Assembly (NCBI GenBank): GCA_030737835.1
Contig: JAUJYN010000034.1
Location: forward strand, 1,116,001 to 1,180,000
Length of the DNA: 64,000 nucleotides
Direction: 5' to 3'
DNA from: Acorus gramineus
Taxonomy: Eukaryota > Streptophyta > Magnoliopsida > Acorales > Acoraceae
Below the pieces are notes generated by a model that was not told the origin of the DNA, searched no databases, and worked only from the letters and a program-made list of their open reading frames with translations. The translations under genes were made by a program, and so were the position numbers. Shown here piece by piece: positions 33,237 to 43,816 of the stretch. Positions within the stretch are counted from its first letter, which is position 1; every line of letters begins with the position of its first letter.

Positions 33237-35857
33237 TGTTATATATGTGTCACTTTTATCCTTCTGGTCACCTTTAGGACAATTCTGGCAGTTTTTCAAC
33301 TTTTTCTTTTTTCGATCGGAACCGTTAAAATTTTAGACTTTTGGCTATCATCATGAGCTTGAGAACTCCGATTGAAAATCTAACTGCACATTATGTGTCC
33401 TGGTGCCATTTCAAACCACTCACAAAAATTTCATCGAATTCCGGTAACGTTCAGAATTTGGCAATTCTGAATCGTATCTGGGTTTTGACCAAGCGGGAAT
33501 GTCAAAGGGAGACTTGACCAAGTCAAAGATGACTTTGACCAAGTCAATTTTGACCATTGACTTGGTCAAATCATTTTGTTTGTTTGTGTGGTTAGGTTGA
33601 CCCAAAGTCAAACACAAAAACCTAATTTTTTCTAAGTGTGTGAGTGTGTGTGTGTGTGTGTGCAACCACTTAGGCGTCCCCTTCTTCCCTTCCCTTCTCT
33701 TCTCTTCATCTCTCTCAAACACAAATCCATCTTCCCTTCTCTTTATTTCCCCCATTAGAGGTAGTAGGAGGAGTTGAAATAGGAAGCCCTAGAAGGAGAA
33801 AAGATTGGTAAGGGCTTGATCTACCTCTCCATGGTTTTTTATTTGGATTTCCCCTTTCTCTACCTCCTCTCATGGCTTTCCTTTCTCCCCTGTTTTCAGA
33901 CATTTTAGGGCTGAGAGTGGCTGAGGTGTTGGTGGTCTCGGTGGTGGTGGTTTGGTGCGTGAAGGGCACCCGAGTTCCTCCCTTTGTTCTCCTCTCCTTG
34001 GGTAAGTCCTTCTCCTCCCTATGCTTGTTTAAATGCTTGATTTGGGTGTGTAAATGGTTATGCATGTATGCATGAGTGCTAAGAGGGTGTGGGAGGGCTG
34101 AGGAGGGGGTGGAAAGGGCTCGGGCGTGCGTGCGGAGTCGTCTGCGCGCGCAGTCGGGCGCTGGCGCGCAGACGGGCGCATTGGCGGGTGCGCGCGCCTA
34201 CGCGCAGACGCGCGGGCGTGCGCGCGAAGTGCTGCGCAGGGGCGCAGTACGAGCGGGTACGCGCAGGGCTGGACGCGCGGTGCGCGCGAGCGTGCGGCAG
34301 CGTGTCTGGGCGCTCAGGCAGCGGCGCAGCAGCGCGTCTGGGCGCGCGGGCAAGGGCGCGGCAGTGCGCCCGGGGCGCAGGGGCGCGTGCGGGTGTGCGC
34401 GTTCGTGCGTGCGCGTGCGGGTGGCCGTGCGTATGGCTGCCCGTGGGTTCGGGAGGGTGTCGGGGCACTCGGACTCGCGTGCGTACGCGCGTGCTCGCGT
34501 GCATGCGGGCCCGTATGCATGCTTGTCCGAGTATTGGGTATTTCTAGTAAATTTCTTATGTATTTGTGTAGTTTACTCACCATATTGAATGCCCCTGTCT
34601 TGCAGATCTTGATGGACCATCACGTAGCGACCCGGGTTTCGGTGAGTGGGACAATCCAACCCAGTAGGGAGGCGTTCGATGCACGTAGGCGTGCATTGCC
34701 CTCCCCTGGGGCACCATAATTGTATATTAACATGTGATAATGTAAATCTATGCATGCATGATTAATATGATATATCCATGCCACCTTAGACTTGTATGCT
34801 AGGGATATGCACCCTTATGTCATATATAGAGGCCTATGCATGCCCAGATACCAAGCCCCGAACTATGCATGTTCCCATCTAGTTTAATCTAATTAAATCA
34901 AAATGTGAGCATATAGTTACAAGCATGCCTTAGAGAATATTATAACCTTGTTGTTATAATATATGTCTCCCCGCATCTTAGTTATGCGTCCTGGAGGAAT
35001 TCTTGAGAATTCATGACATTATTAGCGTTACAAATCGGTGTCGACGGATCCAAGAGGATCGTATCCGTGTGAGTAGGGTGTCTTCTCCTTTTGGTTGGAT
35101 CCGATGTAGGAACTCCCCGGCATTGGCTGGCCTGACAGAGGGCTCCCGTCCGTAGGTACCTCCGATGCGTCGGACTGTATTGATAGCAGGAGTATACCAG
35201 GTGGAGGCTACAAGGATGGGAAAGGCTACCGGGTGGACCACGGGTGGAGAGCGGTCTAGTATGCCCCAAGAGGCCCATGTCACCCCCCGGAAAGGGTGAG
35301 GGTGAGGGGGGAGGTGGGTTGGCGATGAAACGACCCACTAGAATGTGTTGTTGCTCCCATGTTAGGGACTATAAATTATATAAGGTTGATATGAATTGTG
35401 ATGCATGGGTTGTGCTATTCACTGAGCGTGTGGCTCATCCCTCGCATATATTTTTCTCCAGTGATATCTGAGTCGGATCTGAAGGAGGAGCTCCCCGAGG
35501 CACATCAGCAGTAGCGGAGCAGCGTCACGTTCTGCGAGTGAGAGGCCATCAGCATCCCCTTCTTGATTGTATGTATTGTATTTCCGTGCTTGGGCACATA
35601 CTTGTATTTGGATGTCATTGTATATATTGGCTCTCACAGGACAGTTGATTATGTATCGGGCCTGTAATATGTCTTTGAATTACAGACTCAGTCGTTTGAG
35701 CTTCCGCTATTTGTATATATATTATGTCAGCCACCTTATTGTCTGTGTTGTCATTTCGATGTTGTTTAGAGTATTTTATTGATCTCCTGTATAGACTGCT
35801 GATATTATATATACTTTCCACGTCTCGGGGACGGCCGCCCTAGGGCGTGACAACCAG
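33232..35857 (+). mobile_element. Tekay-family solo LTR inserted in the Tat RT, target duplication ACCAG
   Basis: ACCAG at 33232-33236 and 35853-35857 flanks a 2616-bp LTR. The LTR starts TGTTATATATGTGTCAC (33237) and ends GGGCGTGACA (35852), as in the array family. No internal sequence is left, so the LTRs of a full element recombined. It carries a (GT)n run at 33636-33662 and the family's CpG-rich segment at about 34120-34520. Confidence 0.93.
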
Positions 35858-36316
35858 ATCCCAATGTACGAGCCCGACCAGGAGAAGACAACATTCATAA
35901 CCCCTACAGGCATATATTGCTATAAAGTAATCCTGTTCGGATTAAAGAACGTTGGGGCCACTTATCAGAGGCTGGTGACTAAGATCTTCGAGCGTCAGAT
36001 CGATAAGACTGTTGAAGTCTACATTGACGACATGATGGTCAAAAGCGAGCGCCTAGTTGACCACTTGGTCCACATGGAAGAAGTCTTCGCCGTGTTGCGT
36101 AAGTACCGCCTCAAATTAAACGCGACGAAATGCTCCTTCGGTGTCACCTCGGGCAAGTTTTTGGGGTATCTGACGACGCAGCCAGGAATTGAAGCCAATC
36201 CTGATCAAATTAAGGCAATATTTGAGATGGAGCCTCCACGAAACAAAAAGGAGGTGCAGAAACTAGCAGGAAGGTTGGCAGCTCTCAATCGATTCATCTC
36301 TAGAGCCACTGATTGA
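35858..36316 (+). pseudogene. Reverse transcriptase, second part (Tat element)
   Basis: This continues the RT palm after the solo LTR: MYEPDQEKTTFITPTGIYCY, LFGLKNVGATYQRLVTKIFE, and the catalytic box VEVYIDDMMVKS. It then has a thumb segment to AALNRFISRATD, where a TGA (36314) replaces the usual Arg. The YIDD acids are present. The first and second parts join exactly if the solo LTR and one ACCAG copy are ignored. Confidence 0.9.
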
Positions 36317-36843
36317 TGCCAACCATTCTTCCAGTTGCTGCAGAAGGCTCAGAGATTCGAATAGACGCTAGAGTGTCAGAAGGCGTTTGAAGAAATCAAA
36401 AAGTACCTCAACACGCCACCACTTCTGGTATGTCCTTCCTTAGGAGATATTTTGCTCCTCTACATTGCAGCCTCTGAGCACGCTGTTAGCTCCGTGCTAT
36501 TGAAGGACATCGACAAAGGGCGAAAGGCAATCTACTATGCGAGTAAGGCGCTCAACGGGGCGGAAACCAGGTATTCCCGCATCGAGAAGCTTGCGTTTGC
36601 CTTGCTCGTTTCCACCCAGAAACTGCGTCATTACTTTCATGCCCATATGATCCATGTCATCACCGACTCGCCTCTCAAAGCTGTATTGCGAAAGGCGGAT
36701 GTCGCAGGACGGTTGCTTAAATGGGCGGTGGAGCTTTCAGCTTTTGATATCCACTATCAGCCTAAGAGCGCAATCAAAGGGCAGGTCGTCGCAGACATCA
36801 TCACCGACCTTACACCTGCCCAGCAGCAGGTCTCTGCTATCTC
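36317..36843 (+). pseudogene. RNase H of the Tat pol
   Basis: RNase H follows the RT connection. It shows LLLYIAASEHAVSSVLLKD, KAIYYASKALNGAETRYSRI, EKLAFALLVSTQKLRHYF, HVITDSPLKAVLRKADVAGR and VADIITDLTPA. A stop near 36362 interrupts the connection upstream. The enzyme would remove the RNA strand during reverse transcription. The 157-codon open frame (36452-36925) runs on into the next domain. Confidence 0.88.
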
Positions 36844-37339
36844 GTACTACAGACCAGTTTCTTGGACACTCCATGTTGATGGGGCGTCCAACCGAAAAGG
36901 GTCGGGAGCTGATCTTACGCAGTGAAGACAGTTTCCTGTTTTAACACGCGATCAAACTGGGATTCAAAGCTTCTAACAATGAAGCCGAATACGTGGCGCT
37001 CATCGTGGGCATGGAATTCGCCGTAGATCTCGCCGTCCATAAACTGGTGATCTACAGCGATTCTCAGCTTGTGGTATATCAAAGCACTGGAGAATATCAA
37101 ATGAAGGATGATCGTATGGAGAATATCAAACGAAGGATGATCGTATGGCGGCTTATCAAGGCTACACACGTACTTTGCTCGAACAAATCGGTGAGTGGGA
37201 AATCCACGCAATCGATCACGAGTAGATTACTCAAGCTGATACTCTGGCAAATCTGGCGAGTGCGCTGGAAGGAGAGCCATCCCAGGAGATTCAGGTCGAG
37301 TTCTTGGGGGATCCGAGCACAATCCACCTCTAACAGGTT
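36844..37339 (+). pseudogene. Second, archaeal-type RNase H (Tat hallmark)
   Basis: After a short linker a second RNase H fold begins with WTLHVDGASNRKGSGA, the first active-site Asp. It continues after a frame break with AIKLGFKASNNEAEYVALIV (second acid) and LVIYSDSQLVVYQ (third acid). Tat elements are known to carry this extra archaeal-type RNase H. A 29-bp tandem duplication (37089-37117 and 37118-37146) shifts the frame, and a stop lies near 36924 and again near 36944. The domain is inactive here. Confidence 0.85.
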
Positions 37340-38582
37340 ATGACAGTGGAGTCGACAACCCGGGAGCCGACTTGGATGGACCCCATTCTATCTTACCTGA
37401 AAGACGACTTCCTCCCAGCAGATAAAGAAGAAGCCAGGAGGATCAAGAGCCGATCTACTCGGTTCTTGATCTATGATCAGGGCGTACTGTATAAGCAAAG
37501 CTTTCAAGGCCCTCTCCTCAGGTGTGTCAATCCCGAGGAAGCTAAAGAAGTGTTGGAAGAAATGCATTCGGGAGTATGCGGGAGCCATACGGCCTCAAGG
37601 TATTTGACAAGACATGAATTGACAGATGGATATTTCTGGCCAACCCTTGCGAAAGACTCACTTGACCTGGTGAGGAAATGCGACAAGTGCCAGCGATTCG
37701 GTCCCCTGATTCACCGACCAGTTGGGGATTTGAATACACTGTCAAGTCCTTGGCCGTTCGCTCAATGCCCTTGGCGCCATCTCAGAAGCAATTCCTCCTG
37801 GTCGTAACTGACTATTTCACCAAATGGGTGGAGGCTGTGGCCCTGGCTAGAATCCGCGATATCAAAGTGCGAAGTTTCCTTTGGAAGGAGATCGTGTGTC
37901 GGTTCAGAGTGCCGAACACCATAATCTCCGACAACGGAACACAATTCGATAATGCCACCATGAGAGAGTTCTGTGAGGAGTTGGGCATAAAGCACCTTTT
38001 CTCCTCTCCACGCTACCCCCAAGGAAATGGTCAGGCATGGACCACCAATCGTACCATCTCGGACGGGATCAAGAAGCGGCTCAATGCAGCCAAAGGCAAC
38101 TGGGTGGATAAGCTTCCCTCTGTGCTATGGGCATACCGCACCACAGCGCGAAGGGCCACAGGAGACTCCATTTTCCTTGGCTTTTGGCGTCGAGGCTGTA
38201 ATTCCCATAGAGCTCAGGATCCCGACATTTCGGATCGAGAACTTTGAGCCACATACCAATGAAGAAGTTCTCGCGTCTGATCTGGACCTGAGGGACGAGC
38301 GAAGGGAAACAGCTTCCATCAGGATGGCAAACTACCGGAACTAGATCGCACGAAGCTACAACAAGAGGGTTTCGCGATGAAGCTTTTGAGTAGGAGACCT
38401 GGTCCTTCAAGAGGTATTCCCCGAATCCCAAAAAAGATCTGATGGTAAGCTCGGACCTAGTTGGGAGGGCCCGTACAAGGTCGTCGGACTAGGTCCCAAA
38501 AGAGCTTATTATCTGGAATGAATGAATGGAGAGGCACTCATAAGACCTCGCAATGTAATGCATTTGAAAAAGTATTACTTCT
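37340..38582 (+). pseudogene. Integrase of the Tat element, catalytic Glu lost
   Basis: An N-terminal HHCC zinc domain is visible (EMHSGVCGSHTASRYL, then RKCDKCQRFG). The core follows after a frameshift near 37780. It has VVTDYFTKWVEA (first Asp), TIISDNGTQFDN (second Asp), then PQGNGQAWTTNRTI. Family members have Glu where this copy has Trp, so the D,D,E triad is incomplete. Another frameshift near 38180 precedes SLAFGVEAVIPIELR. The C-terminus ends near NVMHLKKYYF and a stop at 38580. An in-frame TGA lies near 38519. The enzyme would insert the cDNA into the host genome; this copy cannot. Confidence 0.88.
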
Positions 38583-39260
38583 GAAATAAAAGGATTTTTC
38601 ATTTGAAATATTTTATGTGAATGAGAACCCGTTCGAGGTCGCGCGTGAACTTGGTTTCAAAAAAAAGCATTCCACGGAGGTTGCGAGTATAGCACTCCAC
38701 GGAGGTCGCGCGTTGATCCAGTTCAAGTTGATCGGATGAGCACTCTTTGTAAGAGGTCGCGCGGGGGATGCCCCATCGATCGATAAGCACTCGAGTAAAA
38801 GGTTTTGCAAAAGTGAGATACATAGGTTACACTGAAATGATGAGGTCGTTAGGAAGTACAAGCTTCCCCGCCCAGGATCTGTGACCAATCTTTGGAGGTC
38901 GCTAGGAAAGGACGAGCAGAATTAGTCCATCGACTCAATTTTGAAAGGGTACTTCCCTCTCGTCCTAAGCACTCCGTCTTCAAAACCCCCAAGAAGGAGC
39001 AGAAGGAACGCACAAGATGTCCTCACACGATGAGGACAAAAAAAAGAGGGAGAACCTTCACTTGTTATTCACCAGATTTCTAGGGGCCCTGGCCCTACGG
39101 AGGTCGCGATGACAGGATAAATCAGAGTTAGTCCATCGAGTGGGCACAAAGCACTATTACAAAGACAAATAAGCACTCCAAACATTCAGATCATGCAAAA
39201 AACAAGCAGACATGTAAAAGAAAAGTCGTTTATGAAAACATTATCATTTTTACAAAATGT
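38583..39260 (+). repeat. Spacer with recurring GAGGTCGCG motif
   Basis: No coding signal is seen. A GAGGTCG(C/T) motif recurs at about 38635, 38676 (as GAGGTTGCG), 38702, 38753, 38842, 38896 and 39098, mostly followed by a short divergent unit. This looks like a decayed tandem array just after the integrase gene. Confidence 0.55.
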
Positions 39261-41533
39261 CTAGAATTGGGACCCATCATCAGGGCCAGAATCAAGACCA
39301 GGAGGAGGATCGGCAGCAATACGAGGAGAGACATTGTTGGATCTATCTTCATAACCTTCACGATATCCACAATTGTAGTTCTTCTTGGCACAAGTCGTCA
39401 AAGAATCTGAAATCTCCTTCATTTGGTCCCTCATAGTCATGAAGGCTTCTGCTCGACCCCTCGACAGACCATCCTCGAAAGCAGCAGCACAGTCGGTTCG
39501 AAGCTCGCAGAGCTTAACTTGCTGCTCTTGCAACTCATGCATCAGGTCCTCAACTCGCTTCTTTGGCGTTGTGCGCCCGCAAGGAAAAGGAAGCCTGATC
39601 GAATGACTGGGAGAGCTTCAGCTCGAGGAGCTCTCTCACACGATCTTCAGCAGCAACAGCCTGAACTTGAGTAGCAGACAAGTCCCGACGAGCAGAGGAT
39701 TCAGCGAGTTCCACAGCAAGGCGTGCTCGCTTCGCGATCACAATCTGTTCCTCAGCCGACTTCAGCTGTGCTTCCCTACGATGAGCGAGCTCTTGGGCCG
39801 ACTTCAGGAGGCCTTCAGACCTCATCGCATCCAGGCTTCGCTCATTGAGCACCTGCCAGATGACAGAATTCTGAAAAGCAAATGGTTAAAACCTTGAAGA
39901 AGAAACTTCGAAGATAGAAGTCGAACACTTACGTTGTAAAAGCTCCAGCCTAGCCGAGTGAAAAGCGCTTCCGTCGAGAAGACAGCCCCTGAGCTGAGTA
40001 CTGCTAACTCTTTGCTGGCACGACCAACAAGAGGACCTCCTGAATGGGTACCAATCGTAGCTACGGAAGCAGAGGCCGAAGGGGCTTCCAAGGATACAGA
40101 GCGTGGAGCTCCAACTTTCGGGGCAACACCAGATGGAACCACGAACGTCATGATGAAGGGTGCATCCACCACAGCCGAAGCAGCTGGGGGCACCCCGGTA
40201 GTAGATGAAGCAACTCGGGGCATCCCAGCAGAAGTTGAAACAACTGGTGGCGCCCCTAGAGGAGAAGTCAGGTTGAGAGTACTCTCCAACACCTTGGCTG
40301 GGGGCACCTCTGACGAAGCAAAAAACACAGGCGCTGAGCCTGACACAGCAACTGGAGTAACCTCGTACGAGGGAGCTGAGGAAACCATGGCTGCTACCTC
40401 CTCGGTGAGGGAGGGCTCAACTTCTGGAGAATAGGAAACCTCCATCGTCTCTGATACTCGAATGACTGGGGGACTTGGTGGGCATCCCTCTTTGTTGGAA
40501 GGCATAGGAAGCTCGACGGTAGCCACACCAACATCACTCAAAGGCAGATCGCTCCCCACAGGGGATGCCCGGGAAACGTCCGGTAGGGCTTTGGCTCTGC
40601 CTTCAGAGTCCGCCTCTTCAACCAATAAAGTCGGACGAGCAGCCTTGGTCCACCATTTCGAAGGAAGTGGCAGCCTAGGCCTCTTCTTCAAGGCCGACTT
40701 GCTTTTGGAGGCAGCAGACCGTTCACCCACTTCTTCAGAAACGGCAGAGGGAGAAGCTTCAAAGAAGGCAGGAGATGCGTCGAATCCCAAAGACAAGCCG
40801 GCAACCTTTGAAGAGGAACCAGGGGCCCTGACTGCGGGGAGGCTGAGGATCTTACGGAAATCCTTATCCTCCAGCTCTTGCGCCCTGGTGATCTGATCGA
40901 ACTTGACCACTGACGGGTCTGGGGTCGCACGCTCCGAGTCATCTGCAAGGAGCATATGAGATTCGTCGGTGATGAAAGAAAAGGCAAATAAGGCATAGAA
41001 GTCCAATGATTTTTATGCTCACCCAATTTCGTCGGACGAAGACAACATGGCACCCTAGCCTCTTCACCCGGAATGGGAGCAGGAAGCACCCAAGGACCAC
41101 TCAGTTGCACAAGGCATTCATCTCTCCACCCGCTGTCGGATGAAGGAAGTTTTTCCACGAGAGGGACCACACCCGGTCTCGCCCGAAGATAGTAAGCATG
41201 CTCCGACTTCCTCAAATTGTACAGGTGGTGGATGTCGTCCACCCCGAGTTGAAGCTGCAGCTTGCGGTTGATCGTGACAACGCACATCAGCACCCTTAAC
41301 AGATTAGGGGAGCATTGCACCGGGTGAAGCTTGAATCGGCGCATGAAGTCCCTGACCAGCTCAAGGAGAGGAAAAGAAAGGGAGCTCCTCAGCATCTGAG
41401 AATGATACATGAAGAGCTTCTCAGGGCCGTTGCCCTTAAGCTCATCTACGGTTTTGAAAGGAGTAGGTGTGATGATGATGGATTCAGGAATCGACAAGGA
41501 GGACCTTAGTTTCTGAGCAATGTCCATCGACAT
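39261..41533 (-). CDS. Antisense gene 1 of the Tat element, three exons
   Basis: This gene is read on the strand opposite to gag-pol. The start is MSMDIAQKLRSS at 41533. Exon 1 (41533-41023) encodes a domain with LSFPLLELVRDFMRRF, then KLHPVQCSPNLLRVLMCVV. It resembles the putative gypsy-type 'transposase' domain (Pfam Transposase_28) found in many plant retrotransposon extra ORFs. Intron 1 (41022-40943, GTGAGC...TTGCAG) and intron 2 (39932-39871, GTAAGT...TTTCAG) both join the frames exactly. Exon 2 is Ala/Ser/Pro/Val-rich. Exon 3 is a Glu/Ala/Arg-rich likely coiled coil. Near 39545 a one-base shift separates the last 94 codons, so this copy is slightly damaged. Extra antisense ORFs after integrase are known in Tat elements; their function is not known. 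A TATA-like box lies about 100 bases upstream. Confidence 0.72.
39871..39932 (-). other. Predicted intron 2 of antisense gene 1
   Basis: On the minus strand it is a 62-base GTAAGT...TTTTCAG interval, with a pyrimidine-rich stretch before the acceptor. Removing it keeps the frame (TTTTACAAC joined to AATTCTGTC) and avoids the stop that follows exon 2 in the unspliced reading. Confidence 0.72.
40943..41022 (-). other. Predicted intron 1 of antisense gene 1
   Basis: On the minus strand it is an 80-base GTGAGC...CTTGCAG interval. Splicing joins TTGG to ATGACTCGG, and the downstream frame is then open for about 340 codons. Both flanking frames are long and in different phases without splicing. 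Confidence 0.75.
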
Positions 41534-41630
41534 GGTGGCGTGAGAAGGAATTTGAGAAGAGGCAAAGTTTGAAAACGAGCAGGGGATTTGATTTTTGAAT
41601 TCTCTCTCCTCTTCTCGTCGGATGATGGAA

Positions 41631-41640
41631 ACTTATAAAT
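41631..41640 (-). promoter_or_regulatory. TATA-like box upstream of antisense gene 1
   Basis: The minus strand reads GATTTATAAGTTTCC about 100 bases before the ATG at 41533. This is consistent with a promoter facing opposite to the element. Confidence 0.45.
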
Positions 41641-42061
41641 CGGTCCTCCTTCAAAAATTTCCCACAATCATGACTAAAGCACGAAAATCAAAATCATGGA
41701 AGATTTGTCGCTGAAATCTTCTGCAGATATCGAGGGACAGCTTGCGAGGGAAACGAGGTGCCAGTTTTGATAAACGTGCAGCCTACGTGGTAAATTTATT
41801 GTCACGAATTTTCCATGTGGTATGGAGAAGAGACGGAATGATGAGAGAGCCTTTACAGACAGGTGGGCACGATCAGAGAAATCCTGTTCATGAACCTGGT
41901 TTGAGAATCATGTTTGAGGATCCTGTTCGCGGATGATCATGGATACGACAAGTTTTTGGGACTCTGCGATTCACAAATAGAATCGTACAGCGAGGAGAGG
42001 TAATATGCGAAGCACACGAGTAGGTAAAATACGATCAAGGTTGAGCAGAGAAAGTAATTTT
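41641..42061. other. Spacer between the two antisense genes
   Basis: I see no gene or repeat here. It would hold the 3' flank of antisense gene 2 and the 5' flank of antisense gene 1. Confidence 0.5.
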
Positions 42062-43430
42062 TTATTCATTGATTGGATAAAGGTTACACGAAAAAAAAAA
42101 CCAAAAATAAAAAGGGTTCAAACCCTCTGCTCGGTCTTCTACTCGTCCCTTCCTACGAAGTCTCCTCTCCCTCACAGCTTGGTGCAATCTGGGCAGTTCC
42201 TCATTGCTCATCTCTCGAAAACCACGTGAGTGGTCAGCATAGCCCAAGCGGTAGCCGCTGATGAAGTCCAGAAGGCGATCTTCTTCATCACCCTCACAAG
42301 CTTCACGGAGGGACTGCAATTGTTGATCTATGGAGAGGGAGGCGACATGGATGAAGGCTTGCAAATTCCTTGAAGGGCCACCAGGGGGGAGGAGGACACT
42401 CTGAAGACGGTCTTCGGGAATAGGAGTAGCATCTGCCCCAGCACCCAAGGTCACTGGGGGCACCGCCGGCAGGGCGTCAGCATCCATGTCACGGGTGGGA
42501 GGAACAGTTTCCCCAAGGGGAACAGACGATGAAGAAGAAGAAGAAGAAGAAGAAGCAGCCAAGGAAGAGGATGAAGAGGAAGATGATCGAACTGCAGGTG
42601 ATGGAGACGGTGAGACAGAAGGCGGAGGTGACAAGGTTAAGTCCACCGGCAGGGCAATGGAATTTGATCCAAAACCCAACCGGAGGAGCCTCGAAGAGCG
42701 CCGCCTCGCCCCGTTATGCAGAGCGGTGGGAGGAGGAACCAAACCAGGGCCACCCGCTGACTCAACCACACCGGCAAGAAGTGTTGCAACGGGTGGAGCA
42801 CGTCGCGGTTCCTCCAATTCAAGAAGCTCCCACCACGATCGGTCCGGATACTCCATCACCCGAGAGATGTCATCCATCTTCACCTCCTCGACCTCCGGCC
42901 TGGGGGCATCCACCATCGGCTTCTGGAGGCTGCACAAGTGGTGATGGGACGAATCCCAACCATTTGGCATCCAAGGACCCCGGACTCGAATCCGGCAACT
43001 CTCCCAGTCGTGGATGTCACCCCGAGCCATGCCAAGGACCAGCTCTGGCGCTCTGGCCCGGCGAGAGATGTAGAAGGACGGGGACCGCCCGGAGGATGAA
43101 GCCTTGACCTGATAGATCCAACGGACCTCGGTCAGGCCCAGCTCAACTCCTGTCTTCTTCCCCAACGCGACCACACACATCAAGACGCGGTACACGTTGG
43201 GGACGACCAAGATGGGATGGAGGCCAAAGAAATCAAGAAACTCTGCCACCAAGCATGGCAGAGGAAGAGAAAGACCCCCATTTTTGAAATAGCTGGGGTG
43301 GAAGAGAACGGAATCAAGATAGAGACCTCAGCCTCGGCCAACTTGTCAATCACGAAGTAAGATGAGATGCCCAACTCTCGTGGAGGGCTGCGGCAATGGC
43401 CGTTTTCTCCATCATAGTGGCGATATCCAT
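42062..43430 (-). pseudogene. Antisense gene 2 of the Tat element, related to gene 1
   Basis: A frame of about 410 codons is open on the minus strand from about 43310 to 42062. Its front part reads FHPSYFKNGGLSLPLP, then LVAEFLDFFGLHPILVVPN and VYRVLMCVV. This is clearly related to gene 1 (SLSFPLLELVRDFMRRF, PNLLRVLMCVV). Upstream, an ATG at 43430 gives MDIATMMEKTA, like the MDIAQ start of gene 1, but at least one frameshift lies between. The middle has Ser runs, encoded by GAA/TCT-type repeats near 42530. The tail has DFISGYRLGYADHSRGF, comparable to NYNCGYREGYEDRS in gene 1. I call it a pseudogene because of the N-terminal break. The function is unknown. Confidence 0.65.
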
Positions 43431-43491
43431 GGAGTTCTCAAATCTCAGAAGGAAGACGTGAGATGGGATGAGGAGCTCCTCCATCTCGCCC

Positions 43492-43500
43492 CCCTTAAAT
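43492..43500 (-). promoter_or_regulatory. TATA-like box upstream of antisense gene 2
   Basis: The minus strand reads GATATTTAAGGGG about 65 bases before the ATG at 43430. The same block is conserved at 61386-61396 in the second Tat copy. Confidence 0.4.
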
Positions 43501-43802
43501 ATCGTCGAAGCGATGCCTCAAGAAGACAGCCACACTTATTTCGCTGCAGACATCGAGGAGTAATCAATGCCAATAAAATGAGTATTCACAAAATCCAAGG
43601 GGGGGATCCCGACATTTGGATTTTCCAAACATCTTTTAGAGGCCACGCGCCTTTAAGACTGACATAGCAAATCAGCCGTCAAATCCTGGGCAGGTGAGAG
43701 AATCCCGAGAAGACAGGCGACCAGATCTTTGACCCCCCTAAAAGGTATGGAGGCGAGGTGATTTTTCATGATCTCCTGCTCTCTCGACAAGCCAAAAGAG
43801 CA

Positions 43803-43816
43803 GAAGAGGGGGCATC
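43803..43816 (+). other. Polypurine tract of the Tat element
   Basis: GAAGAGGGGGCATC lies directly before the 3' LTR start at 43817. The related copy at 58637-58650 keeps the same tract on the other strand. Confidence 0.75.

Noticed and set aside
39958..40896. Two plus-strand open frames over antisense gene 1
   Set aside because: They are the complement of its Ala/Ser/Val-rich exon. The minus frame has the domain and splice evidence.
42486..43107. Plus-strand open frames with Glu or Lys runs
   Set aside because: They lie opposite antisense gene 2. The poly-Glu/Lys is the complement of its Ser-rich stretch.
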